The position numbers were made by a program, and so were the translations under genes. A DNA stretch of 64,000 nt from Cornus controversa (lineage: Eukaryota > Streptophyta > Magnoliopsida > Cornales > Cornaceae). Positions 44,301-53,461 of the stretch are shown piece by piece. Where the stretch lies: assembly GCA_026545225.1 (NCBI GenBank), contig CM048845.1, positions 80,807,033 through 80,871,032 of the forward strand, read 5' to 3'. The notes beneath the pieces are model-generated. The model was not told the origin of the DNA, did no database searches, and worked only from the letters and a program-made list of their open reading frames with translations. Position 1 is the stretch's first letter. Each line of letters starts with the position of its first letter.

Positions 44301-44635
44301 GATGAGACCTCGCCAATCAATCTGACATCGTCGCTGGCCGGCATTAGAGCGAGGTTCTCCGGCCGGAGAACCTTGCAGTACGAGAGCACTCCGTTCCGCA
44401 ACAGAAACAACCTGGATCTCCATCCTTTGCCGTAATTCGTCCACTTGTAAAGGATTCCAGCGAAGCTGGCTTCAGAACCCGCAGTCCTTCCGGCGTTGCC
44501 ATCAGATCCGCCGGAAAATATCTCCACCAGAGAACCAGAGCCGGTTCTCGACATGGTAAACTCCGGCGACCGGTCTCCGATCCCCGGACTCTCCAGCGAG
44601 ATGCAGCACAGTGGATGCATTTCCTTCACTCGCAT
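23606..44635 (-). CDS. ORP1: oxysterol-binding protein-related protein, ORP1 type (10 exons, intact)
   Basis: A spliced gene whose exons I joined by GT-AG sites and frame: 44635-44228, 42670-42311, 41547-41451, 29201-28762, 27584-27429, 26073-25906, 25796-25656, 25446-25225, 25110-24997, 23785-23606. All introns are phase 0 except intron 3 (phase 1). The product is 761 residues, or 756 if translation starts at the ATG at 44620 (MHPLCC), also plausible. Order: PH domain about 57-180, a charged helical segment about 200-256, an acidic stretch 289-315, then the OSBP-related lipid-binding domain from about 373. The signature reads EKVSHHP (plant form of EQVSHHP) across exons 5-6. The C-terminus has the GWKPRWF block and ends LEGS. 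No stop or frameshift interrupts it. ORPs move sterols and phosphoinositides at membrane contacts; PH binds phosphoinositide. Plant subtype not decided. Intron 3 is 12.2 kb of nested transposons. Confidence 0.95.
24125..24235. mobile_element. small foldback MITE in ORP intron 9
   Basis: The left end GCTTGGTTGACAGTTTTTGA and the right end, inverse of GCTTGCTTGGTTCAGTTTTC, form imperfect inverted repeats around about 110 bp. Family not determined. Confidence 0.55.
24668..24871 (-). pseudogene. truncated HyPRP copy inside ORP intron 9
   Basis: The 67-codon frame from the ATG at 24871 gives a signal peptide ([20 protein letters not shown]), a proline-rich spacer ([15 protein letters not shown]) and the first two domain cysteines (LKLGVC, residues 48-53). 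After SNL it diverges into unrelated sequence ([11 protein letters not shown]) and stops. Six of eight cysteines are lost, so no folded domain can form. It is closest to gene 1 (MGSKSSSA... and [12 protein letters not shown]), and a little of the 5' leader is shared. It lies on the same strand as the host ORP gene, between exons 9 and 10, and would be spliced out. Confidence 0.85.
24997..25110 (-). CDS. ORP1: ORP1-type gene, exon 9
   Basis: Residues 665-702: [20 protein letters not shown], then a charged helix ending EMRQRM. The donor is ATG|GTATGT and the next intron holds the truncated HyPRP copy. Confidence 0.95.
25225..25446 (-). CDS. ORP1: ORP1-type gene, exon 8
   Basis: Residues 591-664: [20 protein letters not shown], then DDSMYYVNG and [20 protein letters not shown]. 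Confidence 0.95.
25656..25796 (-). CDS. ORP1: ORP1-type gene, exon 7
   Basis: Residues 544-590: [34 protein letters not shown] and ILDRNPHQ. Confidence 0.95.
25906..26073 (-). CDS. ORP1: ORP1-type gene, exon 6 (OSBP signature)
   Basis: Residues 488-543, starting [20 protein letters not shown]. The two histidines of the signature bind phosphoinositide headgroups in characterised ORPs. It ends [11 protein letters not shown]. Confidence 0.95.
27429..27584 (-). CDS. ORP1: ORP1-type gene, exon 5
   Basis: Residues 436-487: [35 protein letters not shown] and the KGIRFFSEK end. This is the core lipid-binding strand region, ending just before VSHHP. Confidence 0.95.
28525..28645 (+). mobile_element. 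SINE in ORP intron 4, 12-bp target duplication
   Basis: A short unit with a tRNA-like head (GGTTTAGCCCATGTGATATC), a B-box-like GAGGGTTGAAC, a GGGGGCGAGTGTG block and an A-rich tail. It is flanked by a perfect 12-bp repeat, AGTGCAATGAAA, at 28513-28524 and 28646-28657. It lies antisense to the ORP transcript. Confidence 0.85.
28762..29201 (-). CDS. ORP1: ORP1-type gene, exon 4 (acidic linker and start of lipid-binding domain)
   Basis: Residues 289-435. It opens [18 protein letters not shown], with a Glu/Asp-rich run, then [17 protein letters not shown] and [15 protein letters not shown], the start of the OSBP-related domain. The acceptor is GGTCAG|AG. Exon 3 plus exon 4 total 537 bases, which keeps frame. 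Confidence 0.95.
29638..30035. repeat. tandem repeat array, left part (units of about 120-155 bp)
   Basis: Two clear copies (about 29640-29793 and 29794-29945) share CAAGAAAAACCATTGA, TAGGAA.TTAGAAATTTCAG and ATCCCA..CAGGCTTTT, and a third, more diverged partial copy runs to about 30030. Related units resume at 37832, on the far side of the LINE/hAT/copia insertions. Confidence 0.8.
30300..30404 (-). mobile_element. RTE-type LINE, 3' end (left part)
   Basis: Contains the RTE-type plant LINE 3' block (plus strand: CCTTAATCCCATATGTATGT, GTCGGCCACATGAATTC). The sequence breaks at the hAT insertion and continues at 36607. The second copy at 39912-40364 shows the same text uninterrupted across this point. 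Confidence 0.75.
31510..31598 (-). repeat. copia 3' LTR, internally deleted (89 bp)
   Basis: It begins TGTAGAAATGCAGAGGAA and ends CAATATACATTCTAACA like the 159-bp partner at 36364-36522, but lacks about 70 bp in the middle. On its inner side is the polypurine tract (minus: CTAGCTTGAGGGGGAG). Confidence 0.9.
31599..33060 (-). pseudogene. copia reverse transcriptase and RNase H
   Basis: Frames 32689-33054 and 31739-32692 give RT blocks: [38 protein letters not shown] (catalytic YxDD). RNase H follows: [32 protein letters not shown] and, in another frame, [18 protein letters not shown]. The order and motifs are Ty1/copia. The two halves overlap in different frames, so the protein is not continuous. 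Confidence 0.92.
33061..34632 (-). pseudogene. copia protease remnant, GAG-pre-integrase and integrase
   Basis: The 33587-34630 frame gives [12 protein letters not shown] (protease-type active-site region, usually DSGA/DTGA and here NSGS), [15 protein letters not shown], then the integrase core [14 protein letters not shown] and [10 protein letters not shown]. The first catalytic Asp block reads HTYIW instead of D-WG, and the second reads QFDKAIEF. The frame then breaks, and the downstream [11 protein letters not shown] block is in 33264-33575. Catalytically dead. Confidence 0.88.
34633..35762 (-). pseudogene. copia gag with zinc knuckle
   Basis: It starts at the ATG at 35762 ([15 protein letters not shown]), runs with interruptions through the UBN2-like region at 35368-35640 ([20 protein letters not shown]), and ends with a Gly/Arg-rich stretch and the CCHC knuckle [14 protein letters not shown] near 34930. 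Several stops and frameshifts. Confidence 0.85.
36352..36363 (-). other. copia primer-binding site
   Basis: The minus strand reads TGGTATCAAAGC directly after the 5' LTR end, the usual initiator tRNA-Met primer site with one change. Confidence 0.85.
36364..36522 (-). repeat. copia 5' LTR (159 bp)
   Basis: TG...CA ends, next to the primer-binding site. It is a full-length partner of the 89-bp LTR at 31510. I saw no matching 5-bp target duplication (TTAGT on the left, TGGTT on the right). Confidence 0.9.
36607..37615 (-). pseudogene. RTE-type LINE, reverse transcriptase part (right part)
   Basis: Continues the LINE cut at 30404. The minus-strand translation gives broken RT blocks: NQFGFM, then [62 protein letters not shown] and [12 protein letters not shown], then the MLRWM-type C-terminal block. 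The order is that of plant RTE LINEs. It is 5'-truncated, with many frameshifts. Confidence 0.82.
37832..38785. repeat. tandem repeat array, right part (four diverged units)
   Basis: Units start near 37840, 38230, 38490 and 38675. They share 'ACCAAATTGGAAAAAG', 'CCCATTCAGGCTTCT', 'AACAAAATTGTCCAATATA' and 'GAAACCACC'-type blocks with the units at 29638-30035. A TA microsatellite (38281-38312) has grown inside one unit. Confidence 0.7.
39062..39740. repeat. 320-350 bp tandem duplication in ORP intron 3
   Basis: The block from ATGGACA.A.AGACC.AACCTTTGG to GTGTACAAAATAAAGCACTT occurs twice, starting at 39062 and 39382, with highly similar text. The second unit carries about 30 extra bases (TTCAAACCCACATTCTCAC region). 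Confidence 0.9.
39912..40364 (-). mobile_element. second RTE-type LINE copy, 3' part
   Basis: Parallels 30300-30404 + 36607-36990: GGGATCGGCCACATAGATTC, the CTCTTCGTCTCTTACC block, ATCTAGG...CGATGTATGT and TATAGAATTTTTCTTTTAG. It is interrupted by an L1-type fragment and resumes at 41035. Confidence 0.78.
40365..41034 (+). pseudogene. L1-type LINE 3' fragment (RT zinc-binding region)
   Basis: The 40374-40802 frame encodes the zf-RVT region found after plant L1-type reverse transcriptases: [20 protein letters not shown], the zinc-ligand pattern [18 protein letters not shown], and a WELLLGLF block. After the stop comes a typical LINE 3' tail ending TTTACTTATCAAAAAAAC. It is severely 5'-truncated and sits inside the second RTE copy, on the opposite strand. 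Confidence 0.85.
41035..41195 (-). mobile_element. second RTE-type LINE copy, remaining part
   Basis: Continues the copy interrupted at 40364: CATTCCTACTAGTTATAT, TTGTATTATCGATCCTAGAT and GGTTGTTTTGAGTAAT match 37040-37130. Confidence 0.75.
41451..41547 (-). CDS. ORP1: ORP1-type gene, exon 3
   Basis: Residues 257-288 plus the first base of codon 289: [18 protein letters not shown] and on to GTYI. The acceptor is TGCAG|GCA and the donor ATTG|GTAAAT. It lies alone between a 763-bp intron and the 12.2-kb intron. Confidence 0.92.
42311..42670 (-). CDS. ORP1: ORP1-type gene, exon 2 (PH end and helical linker)
   Basis: Residues 137-256. ISSFRES...[15 protein letters not shown] is the second half of the PH domain, and the Trp of EAWIEAL is the conserved PH C-terminal-helix tryptophan. 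Then comes a charged helical region with [13 protein letters not shown] and [13 protein letters not shown]. Confidence 0.93.
44228..44635 (-). CDS. ORP1: ORP1-type gene, exon 1 (N-terminus and first half of PH domain)
   Basis: Residues 1-136. The PH domain starts near [20 protein letters not shown] (residues 56-75). The donor is AAG|GTAAGA at 44228/44227. There are two in-frame ATGs, at 44635 (MRVKEM) and 44620 (MHPLCC). Confidence 0.93.
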
Positions 44636-45290
44636 TCTGATCTACGAATTCAAATTCGATGAATCAAATCCCTATTTCATAGACCTAACAGAGACATATT
44701 CGTATATATATATACACACACAAATACGATTTGATTCAAGCTGTAGTGTCTTAGTACTATTGATGAATGACAGCAACATGAAGAACGAAGAGGGATAGAG
44801 AGAGAAAGAGAGATCTATGATCGCTCTGAAAGTGAGAGATTGGGGTTAGAGAGAGAAATACTGAAATTTTGGAAGGATTACTAAAATAAGGAGTGTTTCG
44901 CTTTTCGATCGATTACAGAATTATAAAACTTATAAAATAGTACTATGAGTTTGCGTGAGACTAAGTATACATACGCAACGACCGAATGGCAGAAGCGTAA
45001 TTAACCACATAATGGAAACAGAGTTTGGTAAAAGACAGGAGGACTCCATTTTCTCTCTCACTAGCTTTGCATTTGCATACGCAGCAGAGAGAAGAGAGAG
45101 AGAGAGAGTGAGTGAGACTGTTTTGAAGACAGAGTGTGCGTAACGTAGTGTATACTGTATACTGTATACTAACTTGATAACTGTACGGCCTATATGTTGC
45201 AAGGACGAAGATGGTGGGAGTGGGAGTGGGAAACGGGACGCTTTTAAATACTACCAGAGTACCAGTACTTGGCATTTACTAAGAGAGAGT
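44636..45290 (-). promoter_or_regulatory. 5' leader and promoter region of the ORP gene
   Basis: Upstream of the first ATG. The minus strand is rich in CT runs (44790-44860 and 45085-45115), common in plant 5' leaders. I cannot place the transcription start. Confidence 0.4.
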
Positions 45291-46534
45291 TTGGTTTCAG
45301 AGAATTGAAAGGATAGAAATGGAAAGAATTTGTTATTCTTCTAACAAGAGAGAAAATGGAAGGCAAAGGAAATGGGTATCATTCCCTCTGCATTTGTTTA
45401 ATTCTATGTTTATCATCAGTAAAAAAATAAATAAAAGAATTTATAAAATTAATTTGATTGACAGTTTTTTTTCTCTTGTAATTTTTTTTTTTTTAACCAA
45501 ACAAGATTCCAAATTTTTTTTTAAAATATTTATATACAGAAGGTATGGACCATATAGTACCTTCCGCTAATAAATTTTTAATGTAAAAAATATTTACTTA
45601 CTATTAGTAGGTTACATTGTTGGTACCTATATTTCCTTCCAATTGATGTGAGTGTATATATTTGTTGTTACTTTGGATGTTCCTCTTTTGACCTTAGTTG
45701 ATACTGTTGATACCATTCTTATTGTATGTCTTTTCTTTTTTGGTAATAAATTTTCTTCCTTTTTTAATAAAACCCTCTCTTACAATTGACGTGTCATTAG
45801 ACCATATTATAGTTTGATGTCAACTTGACCCAAGTAAAAATGGATTAATTTTTTTACTATAATTTTTTTGTTTTTGTTTTATTCTTGTAATGTTTTTAAA
45901 GGATACCTGAATCAACTATATCATAACACTTCAAATGTATGGAGGAGATTCATACTTACGCATGAGGGAAAAAAAAAGTCAAAATATTATGGTTTGGCAT
46001 ATATCGGTCCTATTTTCAACATCTAATATATAATTTAATATAGTTTTATTAAATCTATATAATTAAATAGGTTGACTCAATTTATATTAATTAAAAATGG
46101 ATTGTTAGGCGCGTGTAATTCCTTCATTGTTATTTATCTTCTTTATTTTCCTGTGATTTTACTTTTTGATTAATGAAGTTCTTCATATAAAGAAAAAAAC
46201 TTTACTAGTTTGAAGTAAATTTACTTCTTACATAATTTCACCAATTCCGAAGACTAAACTAAAATTTTCAATTAAATTGGAATTATATATGTAATTTGGA
46301 CCTAGTAAACTATAATATGTATCTTCACATAACGTGGGTTCTAGTGTGCTATGCCTTCTCTTTTACTATAAATGTTGTTACATTTAATTTTTTATTTTTT
46401 AAATAACATAGAGCTCGAGACACTAAGGTTATCCAGTGTGATGACTAACCACCACGATAAGTACTTTAAAAATGTGAAGAGTCACGCCGAGTTAATATAG
46501 ACCATTTTTAATAAAATACATAGATATATATAGA
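45291..46534. other. intergenic, no gene recognised
   Basis: AT-rich. No coding, RNA or element signature that I can support. Confidence 0.45.
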
Positions 46535-47189
46535 TAGAGGTGCACACGGTATGGTTCCTTAGAGTTTTTGGTAAAATCGAAACCGTTCTCAATGGCGTTT
46601 CTTAATTTTGGAACTCGAACAGGAACCGTTGAGTTTGGTCCGATTCGGTTCGGTTTCGGTTCTTTGCGATTCCGGTTCTGATTCCGATTCTTCAATGGTT
46701 CTTTGTCAAGTTTTTTTTTTTTTTTTAAACGTTGGCAAGATGCACACTCATATTTGTGCACTTCTAGTTATAACAATAGATTAGAAGATTTTAGTATTTA
46801 TTTATATATTTTATATTATATAAATATATAGAACATTAGAACTTAGAAGTTAAATGTATTGATCTATATATTATATATTTTATACTTTATATAAAAATAG
46901 AAGACTAGAATTTAGAAAATATTAGTATTTATTTATATATTATATATTTTATACTTCACATATATATATATAAAACACTATAATTTAGAAGTTATTATTA
47001 TTCATTTATATATTATATATATAAAAAAAAAATTTAAAGGTTCCGGTTTATTGACTTGGAACTGAAACCGTAATGAACAGTTTTTAAAGTTTGGAACTAG
47101 AATCAGAATCGTAGTAAATAGTTCGATTTGATTCAATTACGGTTCTTTACGATTCCGGTTTTATTTCTCCCGAGTATTTGTACACTACT

Positions 47190-47190
<1 letters not shown>
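46535..47190. mobile_element. hAT-type non-autonomous element, about 656 bp
   Basis: It begins TAGAGGTGCACACGG and ends with the inverse of TAGTAGTGTACAAATAC. Subterminal GGTTCGGTTTCGGTTC and TACGGTTCTTTACGATTCCG blocks oppose each other. The group is that of 30405 and 51495. The right flank is a GA microsatellite, so no target duplication can be read. Confidence 0.65.
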
Positions 47191-47221
<31 letters not shown>

Positions 47222-47318
47222 GGTAATTTACTAAGAGAAAGGAAGAAAAATAAAGAGAGAGAGAGAGGGGTGGGGGGTAATTTACGAAGAGAAAGGAAGA
47301 AAAATAAAGAAACTCGTA
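47191..47318. repeat. (GA)n tract and about 70-bp tandem duplication
   Basis: A GA run, then two copies of GGGGTGG...TAATTTAC.AAGAGAAAGGAAGAAAAATAAAGA. Confidence 0.85.
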
Positions 47319-49188
47319 ACAAGCATGTTGACCAGTCACTTGTGAGGCTCATCATGTGACGAGCCCCACGTGACAAGTCTTGGCTCGCATTCACAGAGGA
47401 TGTCCTCATAAAGAGATTGAAAGGAAAGAGTTTGAAATCAAACTTTCTATAACCACGAAATTTTTGAAAAGAAACTTTAACAGAGTATGATGGAGGAAGA
47501 CTAGAAGACAGTTTTAAGATTATTAAAAACTTTTCTCTTTAATTATTAATTATTAATTATTCGAACCATGAAATATAGCTCATGTAACGTATGAGATTGA
47601 AATGTGACAGTAAAAACCGTTGATATCTATATGATCTAAGAAATGATATTGAAATGTGACACAGTAAAAACTATTTAAAGGTTGTTGATTCCACGGACGA
47701 TGTTGGATAAAGGGAGTACTTTGCCAAACATATCCAGAACTTTACGTTATCTTAGCTTATGGGTTCTATCATTACGTTTTCCATTGCATTGCCTCTTTCA
47801 CTGCACAAGGAATAGATACCGATCCTTGTAGTTTTTTTTGTTCACAGAAGTATTGTACAAGGTACCTGAGGCTTATATGGTTGGGATCTCAGCAGTGTCA
47901 AAAGAATGCTGTATAAGGAATTTTCACTGTGGTTATTTTCCTTTGAAATGAATAATTATCAAATATATTATTATATAAACAAAAATTTATTTTTACTCAT
48001 TTTATACACAATATCAGTAACGTGATTATTATTTTACAGCTTAGAACCCGATTAATGTTTTCTTTAGTTTATGCCACTTATCTAATTGAGCATAATATGT
48101 TTTAAAATTGCATTGAAAAATCATTTTACTGAAAAAATATTTGCAAAACTACAATGTCATTACCGAAAAGTGTATTGCCACGTTTGTGACATGTTTTCAT
48201 TCAGCAAAAAAATATTTACATTTTAATATACTCCTAACGTGCCAAACACGTGTTTGATACGGTCTTGACACCCATAAATCAAAATTACAGAAGATTCAAA
48301 ATTTATTAATTATATTGTAATATATAACTTTTTTTATTTTTATTTTTATAGAGAATGTATCCTCTCCAATAGCTTTTCTCTCCGGCCTATATCTAATCGA
48401 TATGAAAACATTACGTTATCATCTTGATTGGATTAAGTTAAGTATGAAATTAAAACACCATGGATAGCTAGAAAAAACAGTAGATAGTTAGGATAAATTA
48501 CTGTGATAAATGAATGAAATGGATGACTAGTGTTGATGGAGTTGTTGATCTGGACAGGTGAATGATAGGATTCTAGCTGGGAGGTGTGCTTACTACGCAT
48601 TATGCATACAATGTATATGGACATCTAACTTGCCCTCATTGTATTTTCTACCCATACGATCGAATGTTTCAAACCCTTCTTATCTCGTTTGATCAGTGTT
48701 TACGGTGTGGAATGTAAGAGAGAAAACAAGAAAGAGTAAAGAAAAAGGATAAATGAATCGTTTGGTTGATTAAGGGATATAATAAAATTGTAGTATCACA
48801 TAGCGGACTCAAAATATGGGTACATTTGTCATATGAAATAAAGTGGTTGACACCTGCAATAAAAAGTTTGGGAATATTTTAGTAAATAACTAGTAATAAA
48901 TTGAGGGTATTTAAGTAAATACAGACGAAACATTATTTTAAGTAAACGAATAATTGTTTGACGAGTCGAGTCATTTTGCAAAAATTCTAATTTGTAAATA
49001 ATCAAGTCAAATCTCAGACAAAGTAATTTATCCTTATATAAATGATGACATGACATTTTTTTATCATTTGATCCACACTTCGAGATGCTTATAAAGAAAA
49101 ATAATTAGAGAGGATCCAAATCATTTTTTTATAAAAGCCAATTTTACTTATATATTTATTGATATTGAAAAACTCGTAAGGTTCTTAA
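47319..49188. other. intergenic, no gene recognised
   Basis: AT-rich. No coding, RNA or element signature that I can support. Confidence 0.45.
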
Positions 49189-49196
49189 TATGGATA

Positions 49197-49511
49197 CAAT
49201 GGCGGAGCCACGATGGGAGTTGGCAACTGCCTTGCCCCAACTTGATTTTTTATTTAATTATATTTTCAATACAAAAATTTTAATAATTATAGTAGTGCCC
49301 CACTGAACTCCATAAAAATTCACAAAAGTCCTAAAGAAAAAAAAATTCAAAGTTTCTCAAAATTCAAAAAGACCCATGTATTTTCTTCTCCATTGGTTCA
49401 ACAACATTTTAATGAATCAAATTTTTGCCATTTATTATTTTGGTTCAAATTTTTTTATTATATTACTGTTAATGTTGCCTCAACCAAAATAAATTTTGGA
49501 CTCTGTCACGG
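49197..49511. mobile_element. hAT-type MITE, 315 bp, 8-bp TSD
   Basis: It begins CAATGGCGGAGCCACG and ends with the inverse of CCGTGACAGAGTCC. The flanks TATGGATA (49189-49196) and TATAGATA (49512-49519) match at seven of eight bases. It is the same terminal group as 2018-2317. Confidence 0.72.
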
Positions 49512-49768
49512 TATAGATATGACGGTTTCCGTTTCTCAAATATTTAGAAAAAATTATCATTGATTTTAAATTTCAGTAGTTATATAAATTAAAATCATGT
49601 ATATGCATATTGTAAAATATATTTTTTAATTTTTTGTATATTAAAAATGATTATCGTAAATTCACATAACTTTTTTTTACGATTGCTTTAATTAAATTAA
49701 TTATAATTAAAATTCATAATATAATATATTCTTTAATTAAATAAAACTTAAAAGAACATAAAAGGGTA

Positions 49769-49770
49769 AG

Positions 49771-49824
<54 letters not shown>

Positions 49825-49924
49825 CCATGTATCTCTATTAAGGCTTGTTAATACCCATTTTCATATATATATATATATATATAACCATGTATCTCTATTA
49901 AGGCTTGTTAATACCCATTTTCAT
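49769..49924. repeat. (TA)n with an exact 60-bp duplicated unit
   Basis: A long TA run is followed by two identical copies of a 60-bp unit containing ATAACCATGTATCTCTATTA and ending CCCATTTTCAT, the second again led by a TA run. Confidence 0.93.
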
Positions 49925-50276
49925 GCGGGCCAAATGAACCTTAGCATAGTCCCAATCACAAGTCTCTTCCAAGCATCATCTTAAAGGTGAAAACTACCTA
50001 TCTCAGTGTTACATAAGTTACGCTAAATCTCACTTTACAAGCACATACAATTAATTTCTTTCTTTGAGTATGTTTATCAATTAGTCCTTTTCTACATTCT
50101 TTTCAAGCCTAGTTGCACTGATTGGCATGGGTATAATGTTAGTTTCAAGCCTAGCGATGAGCCGATGAAGCATAGATGGGCTTTAGAGGGTGCTAGTGGT
50201 GGGGATCCACATGGTCATGTGTTACGGGAGAGAAGGGCGCCTTAACACACGGTGTGGTGAAATGATGTCACCAGAT

Positions 50277-50319
<43 letters not shown>

Positions 50320-50331
50320 GCACACACACAT
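50277..50331. repeat. (CT)n-(TA)n-(CA)n compound microsatellite
   Basis: CT units, then TA units, then GCACACACACA. Confidence 0.95.
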
Positions 50332-50364
50332 TAGCGCATTACACATATACAGGTGCATGTTTAC

Positions 50365-50957
50365 TAGGGATGCTACCAGACCGGTTGGGCAATATAACTC
50401 GGGTATATAAAATGTTTAATTCTAACTCAATTCTAATTTAATCTCCTAACTTTAATTACTCAACTCGGTTTCAACTCATCTTCAATCTCTAAGTTAAAAA
50501 TTTATAACTCTAATTCAATTCTAATTTAATCTCCTAATTTTAATTACTCAACTCGAATTCAACTCATCTTCAATCTCTACGTTAAAAATTTTAAGTAATT
50601 TTTAATTAGTTTCAAATGATATTATTCCTAAATACACACAAAATTAAGGACTTAATGCAAATTTTTAAAGAATTACAAACAAATTTTTAGAAAATTAATT
50701 CTCCAATGTGTTAACATACAATAAATTAATATTTAAATAAAGAAAATTAAAAATAAAAAAGGTTATCATAATTTGAATATTATATATAATATATTTAAAA
50801 TAAAAACATGTAAAAAAATAACATTACGATTCAAGTTTGGGTTGAGCTCGCATTGTTGGCATTTCAACTCAAACTCAACTCTAACGGTAAAAATAATTGC
50901 TAAAATTCGTAAAAAATCGAGTTGGGCTAGGGTTGCCCAACCCAAATTTCACCCCTA
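50365..50957. mobile_element. hAT-type non-autonomous element, 593 bp, perfect 8-bp TSD
   Basis: It begins TAGGGATGCTACCAGACCGG and ends with the inverse of TAGGGGTGAAATTTGGGTTG. It is flanked on both sides by ATGTTTAC (50357-50364 and 50958-50965). The interior carries a 90-bp tandem duplication (about 50421-50595). It is the same family as 3951-4605. Confidence 0.9.
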
Positions 50958-50965
50958 ATGTTTAC

Positions 50966-51486
50966 ATGCATGTTAGTGCATATGAACTTGACTCATCTCC
51001 AATGCACCAAAAAAGTGTGGAAATCATCTCCATAAAAATTCGTTTGGATTGTTAGACTAAAAAAAGTGTCGTCAAAAAATTATTGCTTGTAAAAAAAATC
51101 TTAAGTATTTGATAATACATTGTATAAAGTATTTTTATGTTTTAATATATTTGGTAACAATATTTTTTAAAATACTTATATTGTTAATTTTACAATAATA
51201 CCCTTTAATAAAATGTTACTATATTTTATAATAACAACTTTATAAAAGAAGGGGATGAAATTATCTTTAAAATAATAAAAAATGATAATTGTCTTAAGGA
51301 GAAATAATTGCCTAATATATAAAACCTTTAATAGTAGTTTTAAAAGCCCTACTGAAATAAATTTGTAACTATTAAAAGTGTTTCTAATGGTTACCAAATG
51401 CATCTAAAAGTAAAATTTTAAAATAAAAACACTAAATCGTTGAAAAGCAATCCCAAACTGTCATCATCCTATTTGCGGACATGACT
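50966..51486. other. intergenic, no gene recognised
   Basis: AT-rich spacer between two hAT elements. Confidence 0.4.
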
Positions 51487-51494
51487 ATTCAGTG

Positions 51495-51817
51495 TAGGGG
51501 TGCATATGGTCCGGTCTAGTTCGGTTCGATTTTGGTGTTTTTTGATACCAAACCGTACCGTTAGGTTCCACTAAAAATAGAATCAAACCAAACCTTTATA
51601 ACTAATCAAATTGTAAAAAATTGGTTTGGTTCGGATCCACGATTCCATTTTAATATATTTTATATATAAATGTATATAAACGGTTCGAACCAGTTCTCAC
51701 AGATATAAAATTGAAACCAAACCATTAATTCATAGTTTCAATATTTGTAATCGAACTGAACTAGATTATCAAATTTGATTTGATTTTTTAATTTGGATGA
51801 ATTTTTGTGCACCACTA
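51495..51817. mobile_element. hAT-type MITE, 323 bp, 8-bp TSD
   Basis: It begins TAGGGGTGCATATGG and ends with the inverse of TAGTGGTGCACAAAAATTC. The flanks ATTCAGTG (51487-51494) and CTTCAGTG (51818-51825) match at seven of eight. Subterminal GTTCGGTTCGATTTTGG, as in the 30405 and 46535 elements. Confidence 0.88.
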
Positions 51818-51825
51818 CTTCAGTG

Positions 51826-52645
51826 CTCCTAAAAATTCCAAATTCATGTTATGTAACATGTGTAAACAATAAAATAATCCATAAAGTGGGGGACAAGAAA
51901 CTACCTTTAAATTAAGTTTCTTAGCAACGTGGAAGCCTGCAAGGCTGGTACTTGCACTGTTAATAAAGATTAAGCAAAAATATTGTTCATGTGACATCTT
52001 TTGACTAGTCTCCATTTGAAATTAAAATCAGAATTAAGTGTGCATTTATATAATTAATCCTAAAATTTGTTGGTTTAAGTCTGAATTGTTGCATTGGAGT
52101 ACAGAACAAATTGAACAATTAATGTCAGAGATATAGGATTAAAAAAGAGAACAGACATAAAACAATTAGGAATCACCTGAAAGGCCCACTTTAATTTGGT
52201 GTAGCATATATGTATCTATCTATACATTTGTATGGGTAATTTTAAAATTATATTAGGACAATATATGTTTCATTATATACAATATTATGGTATCAAATAA
52301 AAATAAATAGATGATTCCATCACTATATATATAGAGAGAGAGAGAGAAGTTTTAGACATCAATGGAGACAGAAAATAGTAAGGATCATATGGGTTGCTGA
52401 CCCCATTCGGCCATGCAAGTTGAGATTCTTTTAGAGGTGGGACAACAAATATCTATGATTAACTTGTTTATTTCCAAAATTGCATGGTAATATTTGAGCA
52501 AAAGAGAGAGAATATAGCAGATTCTCACAATATATGGTAATGGAAGATAGACCGACCGACGGAGAGGGGTCAGAGAGAAACCAACAGCATGCATGCATGC
52601 CATCAATTCAATGCTTCTCAAGTACTGAACAATGGAAACTATTTT

Positions 52646-52692
<47 letters not shown>

Positions 52693-52818
52693 CAAAGTTT
52701 CACAATATATGCTAATGGAGATCATGAATTCATCACCAATTTCCAGTTAGGAAACAACTCATTTGACACTTAAAACTGGCCCCAACCACTCCACGTATCT
52801 TCAATCCATGAAGCCATT

Positions 52819-52890
<72 letters not shown>

Positions 52891-53461
52891 TATCATTTAA
52901 ATTTATATCATATCAAACGAAGGAAAAAAATAAAAAAATAAAAATATCATATCAAACGTGTCCCTCCATCACATCATGTGCCAGCCCATACCAATTTTTT
53001 TTCAAGGCAAACTCTTTTTTTTTTTTTTCTTCTATTGATTTGATAATTGAATCCCGACATGGGTTCTTGATGCTCCAATCTAGATGCAAATGGGGCATAG
53101 GGGCATGGTCCATCGGCTATGTGTCCTAATAATTATTGGAAATTTAAATTGTGAGTTTGTGTGAAAGACTTAAAATTTTCTATTAAAATTGATTGAGAGT
53201 TTGAGTGAGCCTAAAAATTTTCTATTAAAATTGATTGTGATTCAAAAATGCTAATAGAAACGGCCAAGAAAACAATCAGCAATCAAAGAGTATTATGTTT
53301 TTGAATCATTTGTGAAATGGTAGATAGGCCAAATTTGGTGGCATGGCTTTTAGAAACTGCAATTATACTGTATATGATTATATTACACTCTTTGTTGGAA
53401 CCAAGTGAGGACAGTATACTAATACTTGCCGGAGGGATCTTCGAAATGTTTTTAATACCAC
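51826..53461. other. intergenic region with microsatellites
   Basis: No gene is seen. It contains TA (52652-52687) and CT-TA-CA (52819-52892) microsatellites. Confidence 0.45.
52819..52892. repeat. (CT)n-(TA)n-(CA)n compound microsatellite
   Basis: Three consecutive dinucleotide blocks in the same order as at 50277. Confidence 0.95.
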
